From: Sabulitectum sp964604135
Lineage (GTDB): Bacteria; Fermentibacterota; Fermentibacteria; Fermentibacterales; JCC-6
DNA length: 24,055 bases
Assembly: GCA_964604135.1 (NCBI GenBank)
Contig: CAZRXU010000032.1
Coordinates: 1 to 24,055, forward strand
Reading direction: 5' to 3'
Part shown: piece by piece, positions 8,020 to 16,613 of the stretch
How the letters are laid out: the number at the start of each line of letters is the position of its first letter
How positions within the stretch are numbered: the first letter of the stretch is position 1
Translations under genes and position numbers: made by a program
The notes under the pieces: model-generated
The model's input: the letters and a program-made list of their open reading frames with translations, nothing else
The model's database searches: none
Told to the model about the DNA's origin: nothing

Positions 8020-11000
8020 TTCGCTCTCCTGTTCTTTTTCCGGTCTTTCCATGATGAAGCCTGCGAACCTGATCCATAAATGCTTCGAACCGTGAGGTGT
8101 TGTCTGTATCCTCCTGACCGTCAAAAGCCAGGTTAAGCCATGGAAGCCCGGGTTTGTCACGCTTTATTCTTCTTGAAACTGCCGACACAACGGTACCAGG
8201 CAGGCAGTTGAACGGATAGATGTTAACAGCTCCATCGATACCGCCATGCTCGAGAAGAGCAAGGGGAGCACCTATGCTTAGAACCGCCTCGCCACCTATG
8301 TTCTCTGCCATGTAGGGTGTGGAAGCTTTCATAACCTGAGAGGCCGAAACATGAGGAGTACCGCGAAGAAGGTTGTCAAAAGGTTTTTCCACAGCTCTTT
8401 TTACTTTCGTAATCACCATTCCAATGGTTTTCCCTTTGATAACTGACGCCGTCTTTCCGTTCTGTTTTGATTTCTCGATGAAACTGTGGTTAACATAGTC
8501 GAACCACTCTGTAAGTGGTGTGTAAATAACTTCCGCGCCGAGAGCTTCCAGTTTGTCTATGGTGTTGTCATTGGCATAATCATCATTTCTTACATATATC
8601 TCGCCAAACACCGCGACCAGAGGTTTTCTTGCAATATCCAGCAGGGGAAACTTCTCGAATTCTTCTGCTGCTTTTTTTGCTCTGGCGGCAAGAGAAGCTC
8701 CTTTCTCCAGCGTATCTTCAAAGTCAGACAGCCACTTCTTAAAAAGCTGGCTGGCACTTCCCGGCGTGACCTCGTATGGCCTGACCCTTAGAAGTGCCCG
8801 TTTCAGTATATCACCTGCAGCAAGACTCTGGAGAAGATCCTTCTGAAACTTTTTTGAACCCAGCCCCGGTATACTGGAATACGAGTCACTTGATGTTGCA
8901 GTAAGAACAGGAACGCCTTCGAACCCCATTTTCTCTAGTACCTGCCTCTGAAAAGTGCAGTACTGCCCGAATCTGCACGGCCCTGATGCGGTTGCCATGA
9001 AAAACGCTGTTTTTTCAGGTTTGTCTGTTTCCAGTATTTTCAGCATGTTGCCGGCGGTAATTATTGCAGGATAGCATTCTCTTCCAGTTGTAACCGTTCT
9101 TCCCAGAGCAACAGCGTGTGATGTTGTGGGTGGTATTACCCTTGCATCCACTCCACGGTTTCTAACGGCGGCTGCAGCCAGATAGCTTGCCTCACTCATC
9201 AGGGGAATCCAGAGGGTTCTTCCTGTTACATCCTGCTTTTCCCGTGCAGATGGCCGGTATTCCTGCGTTCCGCAGTTTCCCGCTCCATCAAGTGCGTCAA
9301 GAAATGCTTCACACCTTGTGATCACACCAGCATCGGCAGCATGCTCGTCTATCTCGATAGAGAGGTATGGTTTGTCTCCCATGATTTCCCTGAAAGAATG
9401 TTCAATAAATGAATCCGGACCGCAACCGAAATTACTGAGATAAACGGCGTGGAGGTCTTCGTTTTCTTTAATAACTATTCCCCCGGCAAGTATTCTCTGA
9501 CCGTAGTGCCAGTACATGTTGTTGTAACTATCTGACGCCCTGTTCATGGACACGGGTAGCATATCGAGAGGAATTACAACCCCTCCGAGTTTTGCCAGCT
9601 TTGCAGGAAGATCGGTGTTTACCACAGGGTCTGAACCGTTGTACGGCCTGCTGACCACCACAAACCCCCTGCGTCCATTCAGGTTCTGTATGGCCTGCCT
9701 GCCTCGTTCTGCGTTTGCCTCTACAAATTTGCTCTGAGCATTCAGTGCTTCTTTGAGCGCTGCTTTTGCGTCGGCAGTACTGAACCCCAGCTCCACAGCT
9801 GTTTCTATCAGAGCACTCATCCATTCGTCACCTGGAAGGGCAAAATCCAGAACAGGTTTCAGAATCTTCACATCTTTCATCTGATCGAGAACAAGCCCGG
9901 CATCAAGAATGTACGGAGAACCCTGAATGTATGGACAGTTGTAAGATTCCGTGAAGTTACCCTGTGGTTTGTTCCTTAAAATTGATGGAAGAAACAGAAT
10001 GTCCACACCTTTGTCGAGAAGTTCCATAACATGACCATGGGCAATTTTCACAGGGAAGCAGGTTTCCGCAGCAACACTTTCCACTCCTGAATGAACTGTT
10101 GCGGAAGTGGATTCATCGCTAACCACTACACGGCAACCCATGGATCTGAAGAATGTTCCGAAGAACGGGAAAAGCTCCCAGAACCAAAGTGATCTGGAGA
10201 TGCCAATAACAGGCCCGCTGCCCCATTCCCTACCCGAATACTTGAAAACATTTTCTACCCGTTCAAGGAACAGATTCTCTCCACCTGAGGTGGTCTGCAT
10301 TGAACCGGTCTCGTATTTTTCGCACCTGCCGCCGTAGAAGAGTTTTGTGCCGTCTTCCAGTGTAACTCTGTGTATTTCACAGTTGTTCGAGCACGCCCTG
10401 CATACGAAGGAATCCTGGGTGTAGCTGTTTTCAGCAAGACTCCATCCTCTAAAAGATGTTTTTTCTCTGCCGTTCATGGCCTCTCTTGCCATAAGGGCCA
10501 CACCTATGGCACCTGTTACATCGTGGTGTGGAGGAAGAATAACCTCTCGCCCATGCCCCAGAACCGCATTGAAGGCTGCAACCACGCCCTGGTTGTGTGC
10601 TGTTCCACCCTGAAAAAAGATTTTCTTCCCTACTTTCCTCTCTCCCACAACGCGGTGAAGGTAGTTCTTGACAATGGAATAACACAGCCCCGAGGTTATC
10701 TGCTGAACTGGTGTGCTTACAGCCTGATGAGCGACCACATCACTCTCCATAAATACGGTACACCGTTCACCCAGCCTGCATGGGGCGTTGGCTGACAGTG
10801 CTATGGAACCGAAGTCTTCTATCTTTATTCCCAGCTTTTCAGCCTGTTCTTCAAGAAAAGATCCGGTACCGGCAGCGCAGACTTTGTTCATTTCAAAGTC
10901 GACCACTCGACCGTTTTCGATAGAGATGTACTTTGAATCCTGTCCACCTATTTCGAATATGGTATCTACCTCTGGATCGATCTCAATTGCAGCTCTTGCC

Positions 11001-12157
11001 TGTGCTGAAATCTCATTACGTACCACGTCAGCTCCCACGAAGTCGCCGGTCATGTACCTTCCACTACCAGTAACACCGGCGCCAAGAACCTGTACAGACT
11101 TCAATCTTGGCCCCAGTTCCCTCAGCCCGTTTTTAACAGCCTCAAGGGGTTTTCCTGCCGTTCTTAGATACAAACGGTCAACAACTCTGCCGTCAGCTGA
11201 AACAGCAGCCAGGTTAGTGCTTATCGACCCCACATCAATACCCAGATAAACACCTTCGGATGGAATATCGCCAGCGACAGTAAAATCGGCGATCCCGAGG
11301 GCGTATGGAATAAGCGAAGGAAGAGTTTCTATTTCAGTTCCAATTGAATTGATGAGTTCCCGGATCTGTTGTGTTCTCAGTACAGCAGGTTTCTTTGAAA
11401 GAGCAGCTCCTGCTGCAGTGAGCACATTGAAATTGTCAGGAACGATAACTTCACCGTCAAGAACACTTCTGAACGCTTTTACCATACCGCTGTTGGAAGC
11501 AACTCCCCCTACAAAGGCAACCGGATACCTGAACCGTCTTCCTGCGGCAATAACACTTCTGAAGTTTCTGGCAACGGCAAAACACAGACCACTGACAATT
11601 TCTGATACGGTAGCACCTACCTGTTGAAGGTGTATCATGTCACTCTTGGCAAACACACTGCATCGGCCTGCAATTCTTGGAGGGGAATCACACACAGCGG
11701 CAAGGTCACCCATCTCCTCGGGTGTAAGCCCCAGTCTTCCTGCTTGCTGATCAAGAAACGAACCGGTACCAGCTGCGCAGATAGAGTTCATGGAGAACTC
11801 ATCCATCACTGTTTCTCCCGATGCATCACTTCGCATCAGAAGAAGTTTTGAATCCTGACCACCCATTTCTATAACCGAACCGGCATGAGACAGATACTCT
11901 GAAACCGAAGCAGACAGAGCAACCACCTCGTTGACTGTCTCCACACCGGTAAATTCCGCTATTCTCTGTGAGCCTGAACCTGTTAGAACAACAGGAATGC
12001 TGTTAAGCTCCGGGCGTTCCTCAAACAGGTCAAGCAAAGCCTTCATGGGCTTTCCCTGGTGCCTGTGATAGATGGTTCCAATTATTTTTCTGCTGCGAAG
12101 AAATGCTATTTTTATGGCAACGGAGCCTATATCAATACCTGCGATCACTGTGTTCAT
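8009..12157 (-). CDS. Large acyl-CoA dehydratase activase (double activase, DUF2229, HgdB-like)
   Basis: A 1382-residue fusion of the 2-hydroxyacyl-CoA dehydratase activase type. Two ASKHA ATPase/activase modules lie at about residues 1-260 and 303-560. Each has an AGIDIGS- or LGIDVGS-like phosphate loop, a GGQDSK motif and two cluster cysteines (C127/C166 and C427/C466, in CAAGTGSF and GRCSVF or ERCTVF). A CRACSNNC cysteine motif follows near 590. Then comes a DUF2229 module at about 655-880 (ISRSLWFWELFPFF) and an HgdB/BcrC-like part at about 990-1250 (GPCRFGQYCTFQRQ). In the characterised relatives, such activases use ATP and an Fe-S cluster to inject an electron into a dehydratase. No separate dehydratase subunit gene is in view. 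The ATG at 12157 has GGGAG 5 bases upstream and fits the family N-terminus (TVIAGIDIGS). Confidence 0.93.
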   Translation of the reverse strand: MNTVIAGIDIGSVAIKIAFLRSRKIIGTIYHRHQGKPMKALLDLFEERPELNSIPVVLTGSGSQRIAEFTGVETVNEVVALSASVSEYLSHAGSVIEMGGQDSKLLLMRSDASGETVMDEFSMNSICAAGTGSFLDQQAGRLGLTPEEMGDLAAVCDSPPRIAGRCSVFAKSDMIHLQQVGATVSEIVSGLCFAVARNFRSVIAAGRRFRYPVAFVGGVASNSGMVKAFRSVLDGEVIVPDNFNVLTAAGAALSKKPAVLRTQQIRELINSIGTEIETLPSLIPYALGIADFTVAGDIPSEGVYLGIDVGSISTNLAAVSADGRVVDRLYLRTAGKPLEAVKNGLRELGPRLKSVQVLGAGVTGSGRYMTGDFVGADVVRNEISAQARAAIEIDPEVDTIFEIGGQDSKYISIENGRVVDFEMNKVCAAGTGSFLEEQAEKLGIKIEDFGSIALSANAPCRLGERCTVFMESDVVAHQAVSTPVQQITSGLCYSIVKNYLHRVVGERKVGKKIFFQGGTAHNQGVVAAFNAVLGHGREVILPPHHDVTGAIGVALMAREAMNGREKTSFRGWSLAENSYTQDSFVCRACSNNCEIHRVTLEDGTKLFYGGRCEKYETGSMQTTSGGENLFLERVENVFKYSGREWGSGPVIGISRSLWFWELFPFFGTFFRSMGCRVVVSDESTSATVHSGVESVAAETCFPVKIAHGHVMELLDKGVDILFLPSILRNKPQGNFTESYNCPYIQGSPYILDAGLVLDQMKDVKILKPVLDFALPGDEWMSALIETAVELGFSTADAKAALKEALNAQSKFVEANAERGRQAIQNLNGRRGFVVVSRPYNGSDPVVNTDLPAKLAKLGGVVIPLDMLPVSMNRASDSYNNMYWHYGQRILAGGIVIKENEDLHAVYLSNFGCGPDSFIEHSFREIMGDKPYLSIEIDEHAADAGVITRCEAFLDALDGAGNCGTQEYRPSAREKQDVTGRTLWIPLMSEASYLAAAAVRNRGVDARVIPPTTSHAVALGRTVTTGRECYPAIITAGNMLKILETDKPEKTAFFMATASGPCRFGQYCTFQRQVLEKMGFEGVPVLTATSSDSYSSIPGLGSKKFQKDLLQSLAAGDILKRALLRVRPYEVTPGSASQLFKKWLSDFEDTLEKGASLAARAKKAAEEFEKFPLLDIARKPLVAVFGEIYVRNDDYANDNTIDKLEALGAEVIYTPLTEWFDYVNHSFIEKSKQNGKTASVIKGKTIGMVITKVKRAVEKPFDNLLRGTPHVSASQVMKASTPYMAENIGGEAVLSIGAPLALLEHGGIDGAVNIYPFNCLPGTVVSAVSRRIKRDKPGLPWLNLAFDGQEDTDNTSRFEAFMDQVRRLHHGKTGKRTGERNEQ

Positions 12158-12164
12158 AAGTTCT

Positions 12165-12186
12165 CCCGGTTCACTGTTGAACCGGG
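12165..12186 (-). promoter_or_regulatory. Stem-loop covering part of the activase ribosome binding site
   Basis: A perfect 9-base-pair stem (CCCGGTTCA with TGAACCGGG) with a 4-base loop. Its 3' arm on the minus strand includes the GGG of the GGGAG ribosome binding site (12163-12167) of the activase gene. The fold would limit access to the site. An RNA-level control element is inferred. Confidence 0.45.
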
Positions 12187-12199
12187 AATATGCCGGTTT

Positions 12200-12230
12200 G
12201 CCCCCTGCAATGTCATATGACAGCAGGGGC
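12200..12230 (-). other. Stem-loop in the activase leader
   Basis: CCCCTGC (12202-12208) pairs with GCAGGGG (12223-12229), enclosing the 12-base palindrome TGTCATATGACA (12211-12222). It lies between the lipoprotein stop and the activase start. It may end or process the lipoprotein transcript, be an operator, or act with the next hairpin. No T-tract follows on the minus strand, so it is not a classic terminator. Confidence 0.45.
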
Positions 12231-12274
12231 ATATCACGGGGATTTCAGACACACAGATACAGCAGCCGGAAACC

Positions 12275-12604
12275 TTAAAAGGTGTAGTTCACACTCATTT
12301 CTTCAAGAGCGAACAAAATGCTTACCGTTTTTGCCCGGCTGGCAGAATCAATCATTACGTATTCCATGCGCCACTGATCCCCGGCAGCCTCCCACTCTAG
12401 AAGAATGGTTGCTGCGCTGTCAGGCAGCAACATATCTGAGCCGAGAGTTTTGTTTGATTCAACATTGTACCATGTTTCAGAGTTTCCGGCAATACTCAGT
12501 GTAACAGAATCCAGATCCATCCCGGTTCCGTTGTTAAGTTGTAATTTTGACCCCCCACAGCCAGCCAGCAGAACAACTGCAGACAAAACAAGCATTTTTT
12601 TCAT
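12275..12604 (-). CDS. Small lipoprotein
   Basis: A 109-residue lipoprotein with a short basic start, a hydrophobic core and the lipobox LLAGC, cysteine at residue 16. After Gly-Gly (not Asp) the protein would be sorted to the outer membrane by the usual +2 rule, if that rule applies in this organism. The mature part begins LQLNNGTGMDLDSV and contains a Trp followed by LLPDSAA. This pattern is shared with the secreted protein at 20877-21203, suggesting a common all-beta fold. The ATG at 12604 has a strong AGGAGGAG site. The activase gene follows after a 117-base leader. Function unknown. Confidence 0.83.
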   Translation of the reverse strand: MKKMLVLSAVVLLAGCGGSKLQLNNGTGMDLDSVTLSIAGNSETWYNVESNKTLGSDMLLPDSAATILLEWEAAGDQWRMEYVMIDSASRAKTVSILFALEEMSVNYTF

Positions 12605-12615
12605 GTCTCCTCCTA

Positions 12616-12644
12616 GTGTGGAACTATTGTTTTCGCCCGTGTTA
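12616..12644 (-). promoter_or_regulatory. Candidate promoter for the lipoprotein gene
   Basis: On the minus strand, a TTGAAT -35 element and an AATAGT -10 element about 17 bases apart lie between roughly 12622 and 12650. Each matches consensus at four of six positions. Coordinates are approximate. The element would overlap the oppositely directed promoter at 12631-12660. Confidence 0.3.
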
Positions 12645-12660
12645 GATTCAAGAGTATAAT
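12631..12660 (+). promoter_or_regulatory. Candidate promoter for the phosphodiesterase operon
   Basis: A perfect TATAAT at 12655-12660 with a weak TTTCGC -35 element 18 bases upstream (12631-12636). A transcript would begin near 12667, leaving about 24 bases before the proposed CTG start at 12691. The ribosome binding site GGGAGGA lies at 12678-12684. Confidence 0.42.
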
Positions 12661-12690
12661 TGCTTTTTACCTGCGACGGGAGGACTCTCT

Positions 12691-14667
12691 CTGAAACTGA
12701 TACTGATCATTGGTCTGCTTGTTGTTCCATCTCTTGCCCACGGCTACATAGGCCCGGGAGCGGGGTTTGGAATTCTCACTTCGTTTGTTGTTTTTGTGAA
12801 TGCAGTGGCAGTTTCTCTGCTCTCATTTCTGTTCTGGCCTGTTATGGTACTCGTAAGATTCCTTAAAAGAACCAGACGGCCTCTTAAACCAGAGTGCAAT
12901 AAAGTTGTAATTCTTGGGCTTGATGGCTTGTCTCCTCATCTTGTAGAGAAGTACTGGGCGAACGGAGATCTTCCCAACCTTAAGAAACTTGCAGATACAG
13001 GTACATACCACAGGATGAAAACCACAACACCAGGTGTTTCACCTGTTGCCTGGTCAAGTTTCCAAACTGGTGTGAATCCAGGAAAACACGGCATTTTTGA
13101 TTTTCTTTCTGCAGACCGAAAACGCTATCTGGCTGTACTGAGTTCAGTGAAAACAAAAACCTTTTCGAAGAAAAATTTTCTGGGTATCAGGAAGACGAAA
13201 GTATCTTCCACTCTTCTGCGCATGAGCAAACCTTTCTGGTCTCTGCTTGGTAGATACGGCATAAGATCCACAGTCCTGCGGGTACCCATTACTTATCCCC
13301 CGGAACCACTGGACGGAAGACTTCTGAGCGGTATGTGTGTGCCCGATCTGCGGGGAACCCAGGGAAGCTACACTGTTATGGCACCGGAGGGAACTGAACA
13401 CAGTTTCACAGGAGGTATCGCCTGTACACTTTCGAAACACGAAAAAGGACGGTGGAAAGCCTCTTTACCCGGCCCTGATGATTGTGATCCCGCAGACATT
13501 GTGTTTCATAAGGAAAGCGGTGGCAGGTGGACAGTTCGTTCCGGCGGCGAAAAATTGAAGGTAAACACAGATGAACTCTCAGAATGGCTCACCGTTACCT
13601 ACATGGCTGGAAGAACAAAGGTAAGAGGTATTGCAAGGTTCAGAATCTCAGAAGGTCCTTTTGTTTACTGCACAGCCCTTCATGTTGATCCGTCGAGCCC
13701 GGTTGTACCCCTCTCCCACCCTGTTCACTACTCCAGGTATCTGGCCGGTGCCGTTGGTCAGTTCGCAACCCTGGGTCTGGCGGAAGACACATGGGCACTT
13801 TCTAACGGGCATCTCGATGAGAAGAGCTTTCTGAACATGGCCTGGGCGTACTACCGTGAGAGAAAAAAGATGTTTACCGATGCCCTTTCCCGAGGCAAAG
13901 ACGGGCTAACAGTATGCGTTTTTGATACCTCTGACAGAATTCAGCACATGTTCTGGGGCAGTGGAACTGAACCTGGAAGTGTTATCCACGGCATGTACCT
14001 TGAGATGGACAGGCTGGTTGGAGAAACTGTTGACAGAATGAAAAACAACCATCGTCTTGTAGTTATGTCAGACCACGGGTTCACCTCTTTTCACACGTGT
14101 ATCGACTTCAACAGGTGGCTGGTAAACAATGGGTTCATGGTGCTTGAAAAAGGTATAACAACTGTTGATGAGTCTTTTCACGGCGTGAACTGGTCAGAAA
14201 CAAGAGCCTATGCCATGGGGCTTTCCGGTATAAACCTGAACATTCGTGGGAGGGAAGGTAAGGGTATCGTTGAGCCGGAAAATGCCGAGACACTTATGAA
14301 AGAAATCAAAGACAGACTTCTCGCGCTTGAAGACGGCGGCACAAAGGTTATCCGGTCGGTGAAATTCGCGAGAGATATCTACTCTGGCGGCTACACAGAC
14401 AGAAGCCCGGATATAATACCGGGAACAGACACCGGATACAGAGCAGACTGGGGATGTGTAACTGGAGGTGTTGGAGCTAACACTTTGTACCCAAACCTCA
14501 GGCACTGGAACGGAGATCACTGTCACGATTCAGACCTTGTGAAAGGAGTTCTTTTCACCAGCTGGAAGCACACAACCGAATCCCCCTCCATTGTAGACGT
14601 TGCACCGACAGTGTTGAGTATGCTCGGTGTTGAACCCCCTGGTTACATGGACGGGAGAACACTGTGA
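12691..14667 (+). CDS. Membrane-anchored alkaline phosphatase superfamily phosphodiesterase
   Basis: A 658-residue member of the type I phosphodiesterase/nucleotide pyrophosphatase family, which hydrolyses phosphoesters with two metal ions. Residues 1-17 look like a signal sequence (MKLILIIGLLVV), followed by YIGPGAGFG, a second membrane stretch at about 30-57, then the catalytic domain: ILGLDGL (D78), TPGVSPVAWSSFQTG with S117 where the nucleophile is expected, HGIFDFLS, DTSDRIQHMFWG, MSDHGF and GDHCHDS. I place the start at the CTG at 12691 because GGGAGGA lies 6 bases upstream and coding similarity continues to there. No ATG, GTG or TTG occurs in frame between the stop at 12643 and a GTG at 12796, which would cut off the signal and the YIGPGAG part. 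The stop overlaps the next start by 4 bases. Confidence 0.87.
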   Translation: MKLILIIGLLVVPSLAHGYIGPGAGFGILTSFVVFVNAVAVSLLSFLFWPVMVLVRFLKRTRRPLKPECNKVVILGLDGLSPHLVEKYWANGDLPNLKKLADTGTYHRMKTTTPGVSPVAWSSFQTGVNPGKHGIFDFLSADRKRYLAVLSSVKTKTFSKKNFLGIRKTKVSSTLLRMSKPFWSLLGRYGIRSTVLRVPITYPPEPLDGRLLSGMCVPDLRGTQGSYTVMAPEGTEHSFTGGIACTLSKHEKGRWKASLPGPDDCDPADIVFHKESGGRWTVRSGGEKLKVNTDELSEWLTVTYMAGRTKVRGIARFRISEGPFVYCTALHVDPSSPVVPLSHPVHYSRYLAGAVGQFATLGLAEDTWALSNGHLDEKSFLNMAWAYYRERKKMFTDALSRGKDGLTVCVFDTSDRIQHMFWGSGTEPGSVIHGMYLEMDRLVGETVDRMKNNHRLVVMSDHGFTSFHTCIDFNRWLVNNGFMVLEKGITTVDESFHGVNWSETRAYAMGLSGINLNIRGREGKGIVEPENAETLMKEIKDRLLALEDGGTKVIRSVKFARDIYSGGYTDRSPDIIPGTDTGYRADWGCVTGGVGANTLYPNLRHWNGDHCHDSDLVKGVLFTSWKHTTESPSIVDVAPTVLSMLGVEPPGYMDGRTL

Positions 14668-16613
14668 ACAGAAGAGATTTTCTTAAGAACGCCATGCTCG
14701 CACCTGCTGCTCTGGCAGCTCTCTCCACCGGTTGCGGTAAAACAGCAGGCAGGTCAGGCAAAAGACTTATCGTTCTGGGCGTAGACGGCATGGACCCCAA
14801 TCTCGTAAGAAGTTTTGTTGAGCAGGGATTTATGCCCAACACCAAAAGACTTATGGAAATGGGCAGTTTCAGCAGCCTTGGAACATCAACGCCTCCCCAG
14901 AGCCCTGTTGCCTGGTCAAACTTTATCACAGGGGCGCCGCCTCCTGTTCACGGAATCTTTGACTTTGTTCACAGAGATCCTGAAACCATGCAGCCGTTCC
15001 TCTCCATTTCGGAGGTGTCGCCACCGGATTCCACGCTGAACATAGGAAAACTTCAACTTCCAATCTCTGGTGGAGGAGTAAACCTGCTGAGACAGGGAAC
15101 ACCATTCTGGGATACACTTCTGAACAAGGGAATACCGGTAACAATGATCAAGCTCCCGGTAGACTTTCCTCCCCCTGACTCCGACCACAACGGTTTGTTC
15201 CTCTCGGGGCTTGGAACTCCAGATATACGGGGAACACAGGGAAGCTTTACTTTTTTCACCGATGATCCAAGATCAATTTCCGACGATACCAGCGGAGGGG
15301 TTGTTATACCTGTGAGAGACTACGGCGACGGTTGTTACACCTGCCGTATAGACGGCCCGGAAAACTCGCTGATGGAAGGCAATCCAACCATGACCGTTGA
15401 AGCAAAGGTCTGGATAGACAGAGACTCCAGAGCGGTTAGAATAGATACCGGAGACAATTCCGTTGTTATCGGAGAGAAGCAGTGGAGCCCCTGGATGCGC
15501 TTCAGCTTCCATGCTCTTGGGCCTCTTTCAACCGTCCATGCCATGGGCAGGTTCTACCTTAAAGAGGCCTCACCTAAGTTTAAGCTCTACCTTTCTCCTC
15601 TTAACCTCGACCCCGAGAACCCCGCGCTTCCCATTTCCAGCCCCGACTGGTACTCGCGTGACCTGGCTGAGGAAAACGGCCTGTTCTACACACAGGGGTT
15701 TCCTGCCGAGACAAAAGCTCTTTCCAGAGGAATTTTCAACGATGACGATTATCTTTCTCAGGCAGATACTGTGTTTGAAGAGAGAATGAGCCTGTTCCAT
15801 TCGGTTCTATCCAAATACGTAGAAGGTCTTCTTTTCTTTTATTTCACCAGCCTCGATCTGAATGTTCACATGTTCTACAGGTCTATGGATCCTGCAAGCC
15901 CGCTGTTCTCAGCAACCGAACCCAGATTCTCCGGTGTTATTGCCAGTCTGTACTCCAGAATAGACACAGCTGTTGGCGAAGCAATGAAACTGCTGGACGA
16001 CAGAACAGAGATAATACTTCTCTCCGATCACGGTTTCGCCCCTTTCCGCAGAAGTTTCAACCTCAACAGTTTTCTTGCAGCCGAGGGTTTTGCCAGCATT
16101 TCAACTCCATATCAGCGGAACAACGACATGTACGCATGTCTTGACTGGAGCAAAACAGGCGCTTACGGTCTTGGTCTTAACGGGCTTTACATAAACCAAG
16201 CCGGGCGGGAAAAAAACGGAGTGGTCACCCTTTCTGACAAAAGAAACCTCATGGAAAATCTGAAGTCTTCTCTTGAAGGTGCCGTTGACCCCCTTACAGG
16301 CCAGAAACCTGTAAAGCACCTGTTTATTCTGGAAGACCTTTACCCGGGATTTCAGATGCCGCCTTGGGCTCCGGATATGGTTGTAGGTTACTCGCACGGA
16401 TACAGGGCAAGCTGGGAAACAACTCTCGGCGCATTTCCAGAGGATGTACTCAGCGACAACATGGATCCGTGGAGTGGAACTCACTGCATCTCACCTGATG
16501 TATGCCCCGGTTCTCTTGTCTCGTCCATGAAGAACATGCCGGAAAGCCCTACACTTACCGGCATGGGTTCAGTTATAAACGCAATACTGGCAGAAGAGGA
16601 TGGTGTTTCATGA
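14664..16613 (+). CDS. Tat-exported lipoprotein phosphodiesterase (alkaline phosphatase superfamily)
   Basis: A 649-residue paralogue of the preceding phosphodiesterase. The N-terminus has a Tat motif (NRRDFLK) and a lipobox-like LSTGC with C24, so it is probably folded before export and lipid-anchored. The catalytic domain begins with IVLGVDGMDP (D41). STPPQSPVAWSNFITG puts S80 in the nucleophile place. HGIFDFVH, SLDLNVHMFYR, LSDHGFAPFRRSFN and GTHCISPD follow, the usual metal-ligand segments of the superfamily. Substrate is unknown; envelope phosphoesters such as lipid or glycan head groups are an inference from the location. The start is the GTG overlapping the previous TGA (GTGA); the stop overlaps the next gene in the same way (ATGA). 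Two different anchoring routes for two tandem paralogues is notable. Confidence 0.91.
   Translation: MNRRDFLKNAMLAPAALAALSTGCGKTAGRSGKRLIVLGVDGMDPNLVRSFVEQGFMPNTKRLMEMGSFSSLGTSTPPQSPVAWSNFITGAPPPVHGIFDFVHRDPETMQPFLSISEVSPPDSTLNIGKLQLPISGGGVNLLRQGTPFWDTLLNKGIPVTMIKLPVDFPPPDSDHNGLFLSGLGTPDIRGTQGSFTFFTDDPRSISDDTSGGVVIPVRDYGDGCYTCRIDGPENSLMEGNPTMTVEAKVWIDRDSRAVRIDTGDNSVVIGEKQWSPWMRFSFHALGPLSTVHAMGRFYLKEASPKFKLYLSPLNLDPENPALPISSPDWYSRDLAEENGLFYTQGFPAETKALSRGIFNDDDYLSQADTVFEERMSLFHSVLSKYVEGLLFFYFTSLDLNVHMFYRSMDPASPLFSATEPRFSGVIASLYSRIDTAVGEAMKLLDDRTEIILLSDHGFAPFRRSFNLNSFLAAEGFASISTPYQRNNDMYACLDWSKTGAYGLGLNGLYINQAGREKNGVVTLSDKRNLMENLKSSLEGAVDPLTGQKPVKHLFILEDLYPGFQMPPWAPDMVVGYSHGYRASWETTLGAFPEDVLSDNMDPWSGTHCISPDVCPGSLVSSMKNMPESPTLTGMGSVINAILAEEDGVS

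Noticed and set aside
8020..8160. Longer N-terminus for the M18 aminopeptidase
   Set aside because: The extra 47 residues read through the activase coding sequence out of frame, while the ATG at 8019 has a good ribosome binding site and gives the family length.
16502..16609. Longer N-terminus for the membrane protein after the phosphodiesterases
   Set aside because: It lies inside the phosphodiesterase gene; the ATGA overlap start at 16610 matches the pattern of the operon.
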